64,000 nt of DNA from Paraspadella gotoi (Eukaryota; Chaetognatha), in NCBI GenBank assembly GCA_051294375.1, contig JBJCIZ010000035.1, forward strand, positions 62,001-126,000, in the 5' to 3' direction. The notes beneath the pieces are model-generated. The model made no database searches, was not told the origin of the DNA, and saw only the letters and a program-made list of their open reading frames with translations. Below are positions 54,089 to 64,000 of the stretch, piece after piece; position 1 is the stretch's first letter; each line of letters starts with the position of its first letter. The translations under genes and the position numbers were made by a program.

Positions 54089-55064
54089 CTAGGGCGTTGA
54101 AAAATAACAAAATATAACAAATCAAGTGAGGTACATAGCTATTTAGTGTAATAAAGTCTGTAGAATTCGATGATGATCACCATTTTTTTGTATAGTCTCA
54201 TCTTCCTTTGTCGGAAATGGCGATTTTTTAGCATATAAGGTACTATTAAAATGAAGAAAACATTGTAGAGTATAAGAACTCAAATTATTAAGATTTTTAT
54301 AAAGCCATATTTAACTTACATAATATGAAAATAAAGACCCATATTAAATATTTTGGTAAGTTTATTTACAAATTTTATATTTTATTAATAGTTTGTTAGC
54401 TATATTATTAATAAATAATAAAAAATAAGCTAAAGTAAAAAATAAAAAAATAAAAATTTTAAAACCGGATTTGAATTCCTTACAAAAAGTTGATATAAGA
54501 AAGTATAATCTATTTTTAAATAATTCTTTCATTAAGTAGGTTAAAAATATTGAAATATTTTTGTTTACTTTTTCAATTTTTGGTTTAAAATTATAGTTTT
54601 TCTAAATTTTGACCAACTTAATGACATAATTTTGATATAAAAATTATATTTTCTTATATCAACTTTTTGCAAAGAATGCAAATCCATGAAAAAAATCTTG
54701 AAATTATTATTTTTTAACTTTAACCTAATTTTTACTCATAATTATTAATAAATATAGTTAACTAACTTTTTATAAAACATATAATTTAGAAATAAACTTA
54801 CCAAAATATTTTTATAAGTCTTTATTTTTATATTTCAAAAGCTCATATAAATTTTATAAAATTTTAATAATTTGATTTATCATAACTTATAATGGTTTTG
54901 TATTTTATAACAATTTTATATACATTAAAAACCGTCATTTCCGACAAGAAAGCTAAAATTATACAAAAAAATGGTCATCACCATGGAATTCTACAGACTA
55001 CATTACACTAAAATAGCTATGTACCTCACTTGATTTGTTATATTTTATTATTTTTCAACGCTCT
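54089..55064. mobile_element. Fold-back (long-TIR) non-autonomous element
   Basis: Flanked by identical 9-bp words ACTGAACAG (54080-54088 and 55065-55073). Terminal inverted repeats of about 145 bp (54091-54235 against 54915-55062) share GCGTTGAAAAATAA, GGTACATAGCTATTT and TGTCGGAAATG. The inner part is also palindromic around 54577, with TTCTTTCATTAAG facing CTTAATGACATAA. Long TIRs with a 9-bp duplication suggest a Mutator-type element; exact ends are uncertain by 1-2 bases. Confidence 0.7.
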
Positions 55065-55073
55065 ACTGAACAG

Positions 55074-55849
55074 TACTATGTAATATGAATGAGATAACAA
55101 TAGCAAACTGCTTTTTTAAATAAAGAAAGCTTCATACTAATAATCAGTGAAATCAAAAGATATAATAATTATTTAAGTTCTGAAAACATTGTCTAAAAGA
55201 ATAATTGTACATGGAGCAATTTATTTATTTGAATTCTTTCATTTATTTTAATTAAATAAATTTAAATTTAATTCATTCATTCAATTAATTTCATTCAATT
55301 AATTTCATTCAACTCATTTCATTAAATTTATTTTATTCATTTCATTTTATTGATTCATTATATTTTTTAAACGTTTTCCCATCAATGATTCCTTATCATC
55401 GCATCAATAATTTGTCATCATCACATCAATAATTGGTTAATGGTTATTATTGCATTAATAATTGGTTATCATCGTATCAATAATTGGTTATCATTGCATC
55501 AATTTCGTTATCGCATCAATAATTCGTTATCATCGCATCAATAACTAATTATTATTGCATCAATAATCATTAATCAATTACTATCATTTGGTTTTTTTTT
55601 CTCGAATTTTTTCATAATTTTCTTTGATAATAACGTCTGGCGAGATCACTATACTTTAAGATTTCTTCGATTGCTTCTAGTCTTTTAAGAATATTTCCTA
55701 GCATTTTGAATGTGCATTTCCAGTGTCACCTTCATGACTGCATGAATAATGGATTCAATTTCAAACTTTAAACGAAATTGAATTGTTTAAACGGAAGAGC
55801 GTTTACATAAATGGACGTAAGAATGTAAGAAATTATCAAGACCCAGACG
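55074..55849. repeat. AT-rich DNA with a 22-bp minisatellite (55380-55580)
   Basis: Units vary around GTTATCATCGCATCAATAAT. The rest is AT-rich 5' flank of the CDK8 gene, and no promoter element is identifiable by eye. Confidence 0.65.
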
Positions 55850-55919
55850 ATGGACTACGAGTTTAAAACACGATTAGCAGCGGAAAGGCAAAAAGTGGAA
55901 GAAGAATTTGATTATGAAG
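55850..55919 (+). CDS. CDK8: CDK8/CDK19 kinase, first coding exon
   Basis: ATG at 55850 encodes MDYEFKTRLAAERQKVEEEF and continues DYE, closely matching the N-terminal helix of metazoan CDK8 (MDYDFK...ERVEDLFEYEG as I recall it), which contacts cyclin C. The exon ends GAAG before GTAAAAC (donor at 55920) and leaves one base of a Gly codon, completed by the next exon. The start is chosen because the family begins exactly here. CDK8 is the kinase of the Mediator complex, a nuclear regulator of RNA polymerase II transcription. Confidence 0.92.
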
Positions 55920-55985
55920 GTAAAACTCGTTTGAAAAAAGAAACTAAAGGTTTAAAATAAAATTTGAGAAAGAAAATTATCTCAG
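55920..55985 (+). other. 66-bp CDK8 intron
   Basis: GTAAAAC at the start and TTATCTCAG at the end; phase 1. It contains an in-frame stop, so it is not read through. Confidence 0.88.
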
Positions 55986-56191
55986 GTTGCAAAGTGGGGC
56001 GAGGGACTTATGGCCACGTGTACAAGGCGAAGCGAAAGGGCGCCAACGACGGGAAGGAATATGCACTAAAGCAGATTGAGGGCTCAGGCATTTCCATGTC
56101 GGCCTGCCGCGAGATCGCGCTCCTCAGGGAACTTAAGCACCACAACGTGATCAACCTGCAGAAGGTTTTCCTTTCTCATGGAGATAGAAAG
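55986..56191 (+). CDS. CDK8: CDK8/CDK19 kinase, second coding exon
   Basis: Encodes [19 protein letters not shown], with the Gly-rich ATP loop, then [20 protein letters not shown] with the catalytic Lys and the SMSACRE helix that replaces the usual PSTAIRE in CDK8-type kinases. [20 protein letters not shown] follows. The SMSACRE motif is diagnostic of CDK8/CDK19 against other CDKs. The exon ends after Lys at a donor AAG|GTTTGA in phase 0, the place where the family continues with VWLL or VFLL. No later exon (HRDLKPAN, DMGFAR or similar) was recognised in 56192-64000, so the next intron probably exceeds 7.8 kb or the gene leaves the window. Confidence 0.93.
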
Positions 56192-56400
56192 GTTTGAAAT
56201 ATTACTACACCACTATAGAGTTATAATTCGGATTTGCCGGGCCCTGTGTACTTGTGTGTACCAATACCAAAAAATAAAGCTCTTTATCAAATTTTAAAAA
56301 ACAGTACAAAACCATTACTTCATTTAGTTTTTTTGGTGGCTCACCTTGCGAACTAAAAATGCTGCTAGGAAAAGTTTTGGCAGCTTTTTCAAGTTTACAC
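56192..56400 (+). other. Start of the long CDK8 intron
   Basis: AT-rich, no exon recognised. Confidence 0.5.
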
Positions 56401-56665
56401 CAGCCACTTATTCATTTTTATCGTCGCAATCGCTAAGCGTTTGCGACGATATTGTAACGCTTTTGCGCATAAGTGGCGTCGTCGTCGTCGTTCCAAATTA
56501 TAGATCGCCTTTTTTATGATGTATGAAGCTAAAAATTTATATACAGCTTCGCATCATCGATGTGCTTAAAATTGAGTCTGGACAGTTATTAAATATGTTT
56601 TGTTTACGTTTTATCAAAACAAACAAATTTTCTCTTTTTTATTTTTATATTTTTTTCTCTCTCTC
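56401..56665. repeat. Dispersed repeat with near-palindromic CGTCGCAA...TTGCGACG start
   Basis: Homologous in order to 28539-29240: palindrome (56422-56450), GCGTCGTCGTCGTCG, ATACAGCTTCGCATCATCGA, and then AACAGTTATTAAA...TTTATCAAAACAAACAAAT-type sequence shared with 6385-6440. Confidence 0.7.
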
Positions 56666-57914
56666 TTTTCTCTTTTAATTACATGTCTCTCTCCCTTTAT
56701 CTTTTCCCTAGTCACTGATTCATAGAGAAAGGGAAAAAACGAGTCTGCAGCTGGCTCTGCAGTAGACACATTTGAATCCGACAATGTTTTAAATAAACAA
56801 CCAGTCTGGGTGTCATTCTGTTCGTTTTTCCAAGCTCTTTTAAACTAAAAAAGTTTTATTTAAAAAAAAAACTTTTTCGCCCAAGCCAGGGGTGTTAAAA
56901 AGCCAAAAAATGAAATTTCGCCTTTTATAAGTATTTTTTAGCGCTTGTTCAGTTAAAGTTTTATAAGCTATAATTATTATAATCCAGTTTAATTTACTAA
57001 TGATACTGCTTTTAATTTATCATATTTTAACTATTTCTAAAACATTCATTCACAAAAAATATTAGTTTAGGGCTTAAGCCGAGGGTATTAAGGCCAGGGA
57101 TCACTCAACCTAAAATTGTAGAAATCTCAATTTACTGTATCTAATCATTTTCTTGCATCCTGTAAGAGATTTTCCATTAAAAAAATAATCGAAAACTTTT
57201 AAAATCTACCTAAAATGTGTTCATAAAATTTTAACAAATTTTTTTTCTCGGTTAAACTAGATTTTAAAGAGAGAAAAATATTTTTTTAAAGGTAAGCTAA
57301 AATTTTTAACTTAAAACTGATTCTTTACAGTAAGTTCATTTCTACTTCTTATATTTAAATTCTTCTTTTGATGCAAAGTACGTACTTGAAGTTGATCACT
57401 AATAAGTCTAAAATAAACTACTCTACACATTTTCCAGACGGTTTTTATGGTTTTATGAGTTTATTAGTTAAAAAATTTTATCTAATTTCAATTTGGCTTT
57501 TTACTTATGTAAATGCTTATTAGACCTTGCATATATGAAAAGTTTTGAAATCAAAAACGAGTATTGTGTAAAAGGTGCCCTCATACATCATATGAATTTT
57601 TTGAACTAATTTTTCAAAAAAAAATTTACAGTAAATTGCTCGCCAACTTTGAAAAAAAAACTGAAAAAAAATTCGTTAAAAAATGACTTTTTGCTAAATA
57701 TTCTTTAAAAGCTTTATTGCTAGCAGGACTGAAAACCCAAACTATCTTGTAGAGTGGAAAAATGACTATGTTACATACCTCGCATTATAAATTAAGTTAG
57801 TTTTTTTACTAAGGAAAATTTTTTTAAAACCTATTGTTTTGGGTCAATTTTGATAAATATTTTTAAAAATGATATTATAACAATGTTTCGTGAAATTTTG
57901 TAAAAAAATTTATG
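56666..57914. other. AT-rich intronic sequence
   Basis: No exon recognised. A TTAAGGCCAGGGATCA word at 57089-57104 resembles 12854-12869. Confidence 0.45.
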
Positions 57915-59200
57915 GCGAATTGAATAAAGAAATAATTGCCTTTGTTTTGCTTGAAAGAATTTTTTTTAAAAAAGGACTTATTTCGGTTAAAAAGTTATAA
58001 TTTTTAAAATTTAAAAAAAATCTCACTTTTCTTAATAATTATTTTTTATTTAATAGGTTTGAAACTTAGGCCTAAGGGGAAAAAAAGGAATGCACTTTTC
58101 TTCAGAGTAATATAAAAAAATAGTAAATTCTGATTTGAAAGGGTAACTTTAAATTTTTGTCTCACCAGTCGATTAATTTTTTTTTAAATTGTTTAACAAT
58201 TTTTATAATGGAATTATGACTTTTTAATAAGGTAGTTTTTTGAATTTTTTTATCTATTAATAGAAAAAGAAAATCACAAAAGGCGATAGAATTTAATTAA
58301 AAATTGATGCAAAATTGAGCACAAAAAAAAGCAACTGAGAAGAAGGTTGTGCTGCTTCTGATTACCGATCGAGAAAAAAAAAGTCATCATCTAGAGTGCC
58401 AAAGAAAAAAATAGTTATTCTAATTTTTTTCATAAATACCTTGTCAAGCTAGTTCTTCCAAACTGAGTTGAATTATAATTTGTTGTTAAATATATTGCTA
58501 ATCAAAAGTGGAAAAGACTTGGAAAAATATATTAAGCTTGCTTGATAAATTTAAGAATAGATCCAACTTGTTGATAAATTCATCAACATAAAAGTATGAA
58601 ATTAATAAAAATCAAATGAATTAAAAATTTTATTTTAAAACTAAATCGACTATTTCAATAGACTTAATTATTAACTTTAAATCATGAATAGATACAAAAA
58701 AAACAGAATAACTAGTTTTCTTTCTTTGGCTACAAAACCTTTTTTTCTCGACCGGCAAGCAGCAAGCAACTCTTTTCTCAGTTATTTAACTTCATTAATT
58801 TTACTCTTTTTGTCTCATTTTATCAATTTAATCATCTAATCGCTTTTTGTCAATTTTTCTTTTTCTTTTATATAGGAAAAATTAAAAAACTACCTTATTT
58901 AAAAGTCATAATCCATTATAAAATGTTAAAAATTAAAAAAAAACTTTAATGATCCTGGTAAGAAAAATATTAAAGTTACCCATTTGTCAATTCAGAATTT
59001 ACTATTTTTTATTTACTCTGAAAAAAGTGCATTCCCTTTTTCCCTTTAGGCTAGTTCAAACCTATTAAATTAAAATAATTATTAAGAAAATATGATTTTT
59101 TTTTATATTTTTAAAAAAAATAACTTTTTAAACCAATAATCCTTTTTTTAAAAATTCTTCTTCAGCAAAAACAAAGGCAATTATTTTCTTTATTCCCCAA
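57915..59200. repeat. Long inverted repeat of about 1.28 kb
   Basis: Left arm about 57915-58340 and right arm 58800-59200 are reverse complements with moderate divergence. GAATGCACTTTTCTTCAGAG faces CTCTGAAAAAAGTGCATTC, and AAATAATTGCCTTTGTTTT faces AAAACAAAGGCAATTATTT. Inner segments (58392-58424 against 58705-58740) also pair. Old fold-back element; no coding. Confidence 0.75.
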
Positions 59201-61615
59201 TTTCCGCCCCCAATAATATCGTCTTATGCGCCCAAAATCATCTTTTCAATTCCCACCTCTTATTCTCACGCCGTCGATATATTCGTTACGTTACAATAAT
59301 AAGAGTAAATATAAAAGTCATGGGGCAATAAAAAATACACAAATTTTGGATTTCTTAGGTTTGGTAATCTTGCATTCTCTCTGGCCGTGTCCGGCCTGTA
59401 CCCTCTCCTTTCTCATTTTATTTCCTTATTATCCTCTCTTCTAACTCATTACTAAATGTATTTAATATCAAGTTAATGATAATTGAAACATATATAGTGT
59501 TTATTCTTATAATGAATTCGACTCTGACCCCGCACGCCTAACAAGCGAGTTCTTTTCGCTTGTTAGTACTCTCTCCTTTGCTAACAACCAAACCCCATCC
59601 TTGCCAAAGCCAGATGTACCAGTCCATGGGTCCTTTGTTCTGTCTTTTTTCTCGATATTTTTACAAATCATAAAAATTGACCAAACATATAAGGTGTTAT
59701 TTACAAAGGAACAATTCTCCTCACGCTATGCAGTTCACCAAAAACTACCTTATAATTATCTTCGCCCGTGGGATTGAAACATAATTAATTGAAGGGAGTA
59801 GCACCCTAGTCCAACTTTCCGATAATTAGAATCCTGTTTCTTTTCTACTTATCCTCGTTGGTTAGTTTTACAATAATGTCCCCATTTTTTGTGACGACTC
59901 CAGTAACAGGATTTCAAAGGTTTTATGCAACGTCTCTCCGTCCACCAGTCCTTCGTCCGGACCCGCTCTCTTAGCAGATATATATCATAGCCTTTCTCAT
60001 ATAACCCACTTATCTTTAGCAAAAACGTCCATTTTTATGATTTTTCTCTCTTTTTTTTCAACGCTTCCCAGTCGGGCCAGCAGGGCATTTTACTGCTAAA
60101 ATTTTTTTTTTTGTAAAAATAAACAATTGAGTTTTCCAAAATAAATATTCATATTGTCCTTTACGGTGTCCCAGATAAACTCTATCTTGTTCTTCTGTGC
60201 TAATCTCTTTAAGTACACCAAATATACTGTTTAGTTTCTTTTTGCATTCCTACTTTCCAAATCTTTTCATCTATTTTTATGGCTTCCTAAGGTTTCCTAA
60301 TCTGCGTTGACACTTATATTCATAAATATAGTTGACCCCATTTCTAGTTTGTCGCGCGGCGACATATCTACTTATGAAGAATCACAAAATCAAATTGTCT
60401 GCGGCAACCTTTTAAAAAAAAATTACTAAAACAGCTCAACCCGGTTTCTTTTCAAGATTGACTCCGCCGGTTGACACAAACCGTCCTATCACTCCTTTTG
60501 TGCTCTTCCATGCTGTTTACCTTTCGTCGATGTGTTTCCATTCTTGCTCTTTTGTATGTTTTTAAGTAGTAAATGTGATGTTACGGAATTCTAATCTTCT
60601 TCCTTTGATCCAATGAATCTGTGTTTGAATTAACTTTATATTGCACGCCCATCCATAAAGCCCGTGGGAGACTTAATCTCGAGAAATAAATATCTAGGGC
60701 AAGAAACAGAAAGGTGGTGGGAGATTCTAATAGAGCGACTTGGTTTTTTTGAACAATACGTTTTGTTTTCAAAAGATAAAGTAGGAATTACATCTCGACA
60801 TAATTGACTATATAATAATCTAATGTTTCTATGAAGCGATAGGTAAAGCAAATTTTGAAAAGTATCTTTATCATAGAATTGGGAGTTTGGTCACCGCTAT
60901 AAGCGGTGACTCTATATGGGTAATATTTTTTGCCTGATTAACTGAGCAAAGTGGTTTCTGAAATTGCCTAGGTAAAGAAAGTGATTTTCTTAATTAATAT
61001 AGGCAATTTCTGAATCAAAATTTTTGTCTTATATTATTTTTAAAGATAAAAAACATATATTTTCTTTTATTGTTTTAATTTCGTTATCAACTATATTTGT
61101 AATTTGTCATTACTATATTTTAAGCCCATAAATACTTTTCCCAGATGGTATGAAATATGATTATCAATAGTAGCATGGCATTAAGTCTGTAATCTACTTG
61201 GCTACTACCAGAACCAGAACCAATAAAATTATTAGGGAAGATTAATTCATTGATATTAATTAATTAATTCATGAATTAACAGATAATAAAGAAATTAGTA
61301 ATAACAATGAGGATGTATACATTTAAAGAGATTTGCAATGTACGTAATTCAGTTGTATCCTGATATGATTGACAAGATTAAAACCTCGATCAAAGATGAT
61401 GTAACAATGTACTCAAGACTCAAGTCGCCCAAAAATATTTTGTATCTTATTAAGAATGGCAAAGCTTACTAGAATTCTTTGCAGAATATGATATGGATTA
61501 CTCAATACCTCCCAAGCTGATTATATTTAAAAAATTCGAGCTCAATATAGAAAGTAAATATCCTATTGATATAATTTTCAAATATTGTATAAGATGTATA
61601 ATGTATTGATCTAAT
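59201..61615. other. Non-coding intronic or intergenic sequence with two perfect hairpins
   Basis: 59220-60580 is less AT-rich than the surroundings but has no long open frame or known domain. Perfect hairpins: 59538-59566 (11-bp stem CTAACAAGCGA, 7-base loop) and 60890-60910 (palindrome GTCACCGCTATAAGCGGTGA plus C). Neither has a U-run that would mark a terminator, and this is eukaryotic DNA in any case. Confidence 0.45.
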
Positions 61616-61870
61616 TGTTGACCTCTGCATCTCTCTCTCTCTCTCTCTCTGCCAAATTTCAATTTCTTTTCCTCACCACCTTCTTTCTCTCTCCTCAAAC
61701 TTACCCTGTCCTCAAAACTGACCACTGTCATTTTTTTAATTCTTTGTTGGAAACATTTATTTCCCTTTCTCTCTCTCTCTTTCCCTCCATCCCTTTCACT
61801 ATCAAAACTAAATAAGCACTGATAAAGACTTGCAAATTAAGTCGAAACATGTATGTTTAATCATAATAAA
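61616..61870 (+). repeat. Hammerhead-bearing repeat, forward copy
   Basis: Shares CTGACCACTGTC and AATTCTTTGTTGGAA with the reverse complement of 63360-63470, TC microsatellites at the same relative places, and a hammerhead-like motif near the 3' end. No open frame of note. Confidence 0.65.
61819..61853 (+). ncRNA. Hammerhead-ribozyme-like motif 2 (mutated core)
   Basis: CTGATAA (one change from CTGATGA), stem II GACTT (61827-61831) and AAGTC (61839-61843), GAAA (61844-61847), then CATGTA. Cleavage would fall after GTA, which obeys the NUH rule. The core change probably inactivates it. Confidence 0.45.
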
Positions 61871-63254
61871 AAACATTGTTATTAAATTTTCTTTCTCTAA
61901 AAATCCAAAAAAGTTTTCCTTCTGTTTTTTCATCATTAACAAAGATTTTAACTCAAAATAAAAAAATGACATTTTTTGATCAATTTGAAAAATGTTTATC
62001 TTAATTAAAAACAACTATATTATTGACTCCAACCCCTGTCACCAAACTTGGTTAAATCTGAATAAATATTTTTATCTATTAATTTTTTTTTACAAAATTA
62101 TTTTGTCTTTCATTAAAAATATTCTAAAAATATTTGGGCTAAAACTAATTGAATTTCAATGATGAACAAATTAAAGTTTTATATTTGATAAAGATTTTGT
62201 TTAAAAATTAATACCGAAAAATATCCTATTTTGTTATTTTTTTAATTCTAAATTTAATTTAATATTATTTGGTTTTAAATTATTGAAGATAATATTTCCC
62301 TTTTAAATCTTTTAAAGCTCCTTTCCTCAATTAAAAATTGCTTACTTTTATTCAGTTAACTACTAGGTAAACCAAAAAATTGTCTATTACCTATTTAAGA
62401 AAAAAATTTTGCCTAAGTTCACCCCTTAGTCACCTAAAGGTAATTCATCCCAAATTTTATTAGAAACCGCCTTACCGTTTGGGCTGCAACTCTTTAAATA
62501 GGTTTCTTTTATTTTATATAGTACAAAAAAAATCAAAAAAACGACTACGCCTTTGAAAAAATAGTAAAGTGAATACATTTTCGGAATAATTTACTATTTT
62601 TTTAAGGATTACATATTTTAATCATAATCATAAAAATATTTCATAATTTTAAATGGTTTTCAAGTTAATTAACATAGTTAATTGATTTTTTTATAATTAA
62701 AAGCATCAAAAACTATTGTGACCTATTTCTAAAAAAAATTTTTTTAAAGATTCATCTTTAAAACAAAGCAATTCATAAATTTTTTTAATAATATAATGAA
62801 ATTGTTACAACAAAGATATAATTATTCAAATGATATCCACTATCCAGATTTTATGCGATATCGCATAGAAAATAATAATTTTGTTAATGAACTGAAACTA
62901 ATGTTATAGTTATAGCAATTTTACCAAAATTAGGTTAAGGGTTAGTGTTTAGTTTTAACATTTGAGGTAGTTGTAATTCAGGTTGAATAAGTAAAAGTTA
63001 GCATTACGATCAACAAGGTTGTTGTAGTTATACCCAACTGGAAAGTTACAGATGGGATAAGTTTTATGGGCGATGATAGGTTCAAGGTTCATGCTTGGCC
63101 TTGGACGCGAAGCTGAGGTTAGGGCTAGGGGAGGGACTTACGTGGGATGCTAGGATAGAAATGATTTATATTTTAATTGAATTTTTGTGTAATTTTTCTT
63201 TCTTTTCGTTGTTCAATAAGACAGCAGATTCGAAAACGAAAGTTTTTAGTATTT
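61871..63254. other. AT-rich non-coding sequence; dispersed repeat copy at 62465-62600
   Basis: 62465-62600 matches 13855-13990. Otherwise nothing recognised; the Met-rich short frame at 63095-63436 is compositional. Confidence 0.5.
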
Positions 63255-63480
63255 TTACAATGATTTTATTACAAAGTATTGGACATGTTTTGACTCTTGT
63301 TTTCGAGTCTTCATCAGTATTTGACAGTTGTATTTTTCACAATCATAAAGTTGGGGATAGAGAGAGATTGAGAGAGAGAGAAAGATTCCAACAAAGAATT
63401 GAGAAAGGACAGTGGTCAGATTTAAAGGACAGGTGAAGGCAAGGACAGGAGATAGGGGAAATAAGTTGATTTTGAAATGG
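63255..63480 (-). repeat. Hammerhead-bearing repeat, reverse copy
   Basis: Reverse-oriented homologue of 61616-61870, with the motif at its plus-strand left end and GA microsatellite at 63358-63390. Confidence 0.65.
63282..63317 (-). ncRNA. Hammerhead-ribozyme-like motif 3
   Basis: On the minus strand: perfect CTGATGA (63317-63311), AGACTCG and GAGTC as a 5-bp stem II, then AAAA in place of GAAA, then CATGTC. One G-to-A change in the core separates it from a canonical hammerhead. Confidence 0.5.
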
Positions 63481-63569
63481 TGAAAAAAAAGAAGGAGAGA
63501 GGGAGAGAAACATTACATTTCTAAAATGTAATGTTTCTTTTACACAAATTTGTAAATGCATCACTAACG

Positions 63570-63608
63570 CTGATGAAAACTCGAAAATAAAGAGGTCGAA
63601 AACATGTC
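63570..63608 (+). ncRNA. Hammerhead-ribozyme-like motif 4 (both core boxes intact)
   Basis: CTGATGA (63570-63576), a stem II region AACTCG...AGAGGTC with a weaker helix, then CGAAAA and CATGTCCG. The two conserved boxes are present, with one extra A before CATGTC. Short stem I bases ACG and CGT could pair. Confidence 0.5.
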
Positions 63609-64000
63609 CGTATATCATTAAATAAATCTGATATGAAAATATTTTTCAAACTTTGTTTAAATCTTTACACTCAATGAAGCTGAAAGGATTAATACAATGG
63701 TTAAAAATTATTGTATATTAAAAAAATTATTTTATTTAATAACAAAATATTTGTATATAAAGTTAAACCAAACTATTACTCTTATCCATACAAAATTTAT
63801 ATGCAGATATCATTTTTAAATTTTTTTTAAAATAAAATTATATTTATATATTATAAAGTAAACATATTTTTTATAATAATATCCGAATGATTATTTAAGA
63901 TAATTTTATCTTATAAATCAATTAACATTTTAGTGATTAAAATTAAATTAATTGCTTTGGATTGCATAGAAGTTTTGGGAATTTTCACGTTTTAAAATTA
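63609..64000. other. AT-rich non-coding sequence
   Basis: Nothing recognised up to the window end. Confidence 0.5.

Noticed and set aside
59538-60910. Perfect hairpins as bacterial-type terminators
   Set aside because: There is no T-run after the stems and the DNA is eukaryotic.

Overview
This window reads as nuclear DNA of an invertebrate animal with an AT-rich, repeat-laden genome. The evidence is two recognisable metazoan genes split by spliceosomal GT-AG introns, an intact Ty3/gypsy-type retrotransposon, non-autonomous DNA transposons, tRNA-derived SINE-like repeats and many minisatellites. I cannot name the species. Most of the window is non-coding and repetitive; the real coding content is small.

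Layout. 0-12 kb: minisatellites, dispersed repeats, and a 2.3-kb hAT-like element (9429-11747) whose pre-insertion site can be read from a second copy of the target repeat. 12.4-28.5 kb: the last two recognisable exons of a plus-strand SLC30A9 (ZnT9-type) gene, 12406-12584 and 28233-28538, in matching phase. The intron between them holds a complete, young gypsy element (15484-21412) lying inside an older fold-back repeat, and a second hAT-like element (22803-27329). 28.5-38 kb: 3' flank with GC-rich palindrome clusters and an 18-19-bp minisatellite. 38-46 kb: repeats, tRNA-like SINE copies and one possible minus-strand first exon. 46-54 kb: broken retroelement remnants (gag-like?, integrase C-terminus, envelope-like) and a GC-rich minus-strand segment that can be modelled as a three-exon membrane-protein gene. 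55.8-56.2 kb: the first two coding exons of a plus-strand CDK8/CDK19 kinase gene, whose remaining exons are not recognised here. 56-64 kb: long inverted repeats and repeats carrying hammerhead-ribozyme-like motifs.

Assembly warning. The two runs of N (25382-25391 and 30950-30974) are not ordinary gaps. The sequence before the first N run (23522-25381) is repeated after it (25392-27238). The sequence before the second (26138-30949) is repeated after it (30975-36048), with dense small indels. This looks like unmerged contig overlaps, the last copy being of raw-read quality. The frameshifted second SLC30A9 last exon at 33187-33501 is therefore probably an artefact, and about 7 kb of the window is duplicated on paper only.

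How the genes relate. SLC30A9 and CDK8 are unrelated host genes on the same strand, and nothing here indicates co-regulation. The most unusual signal is a set of four hammerhead-like motifs (9849-9886, 61819-61853, minus 63317-63282, 63570-63608) in repeats without an obvious protein, as expected of Penelope-like elements or retrozymes.
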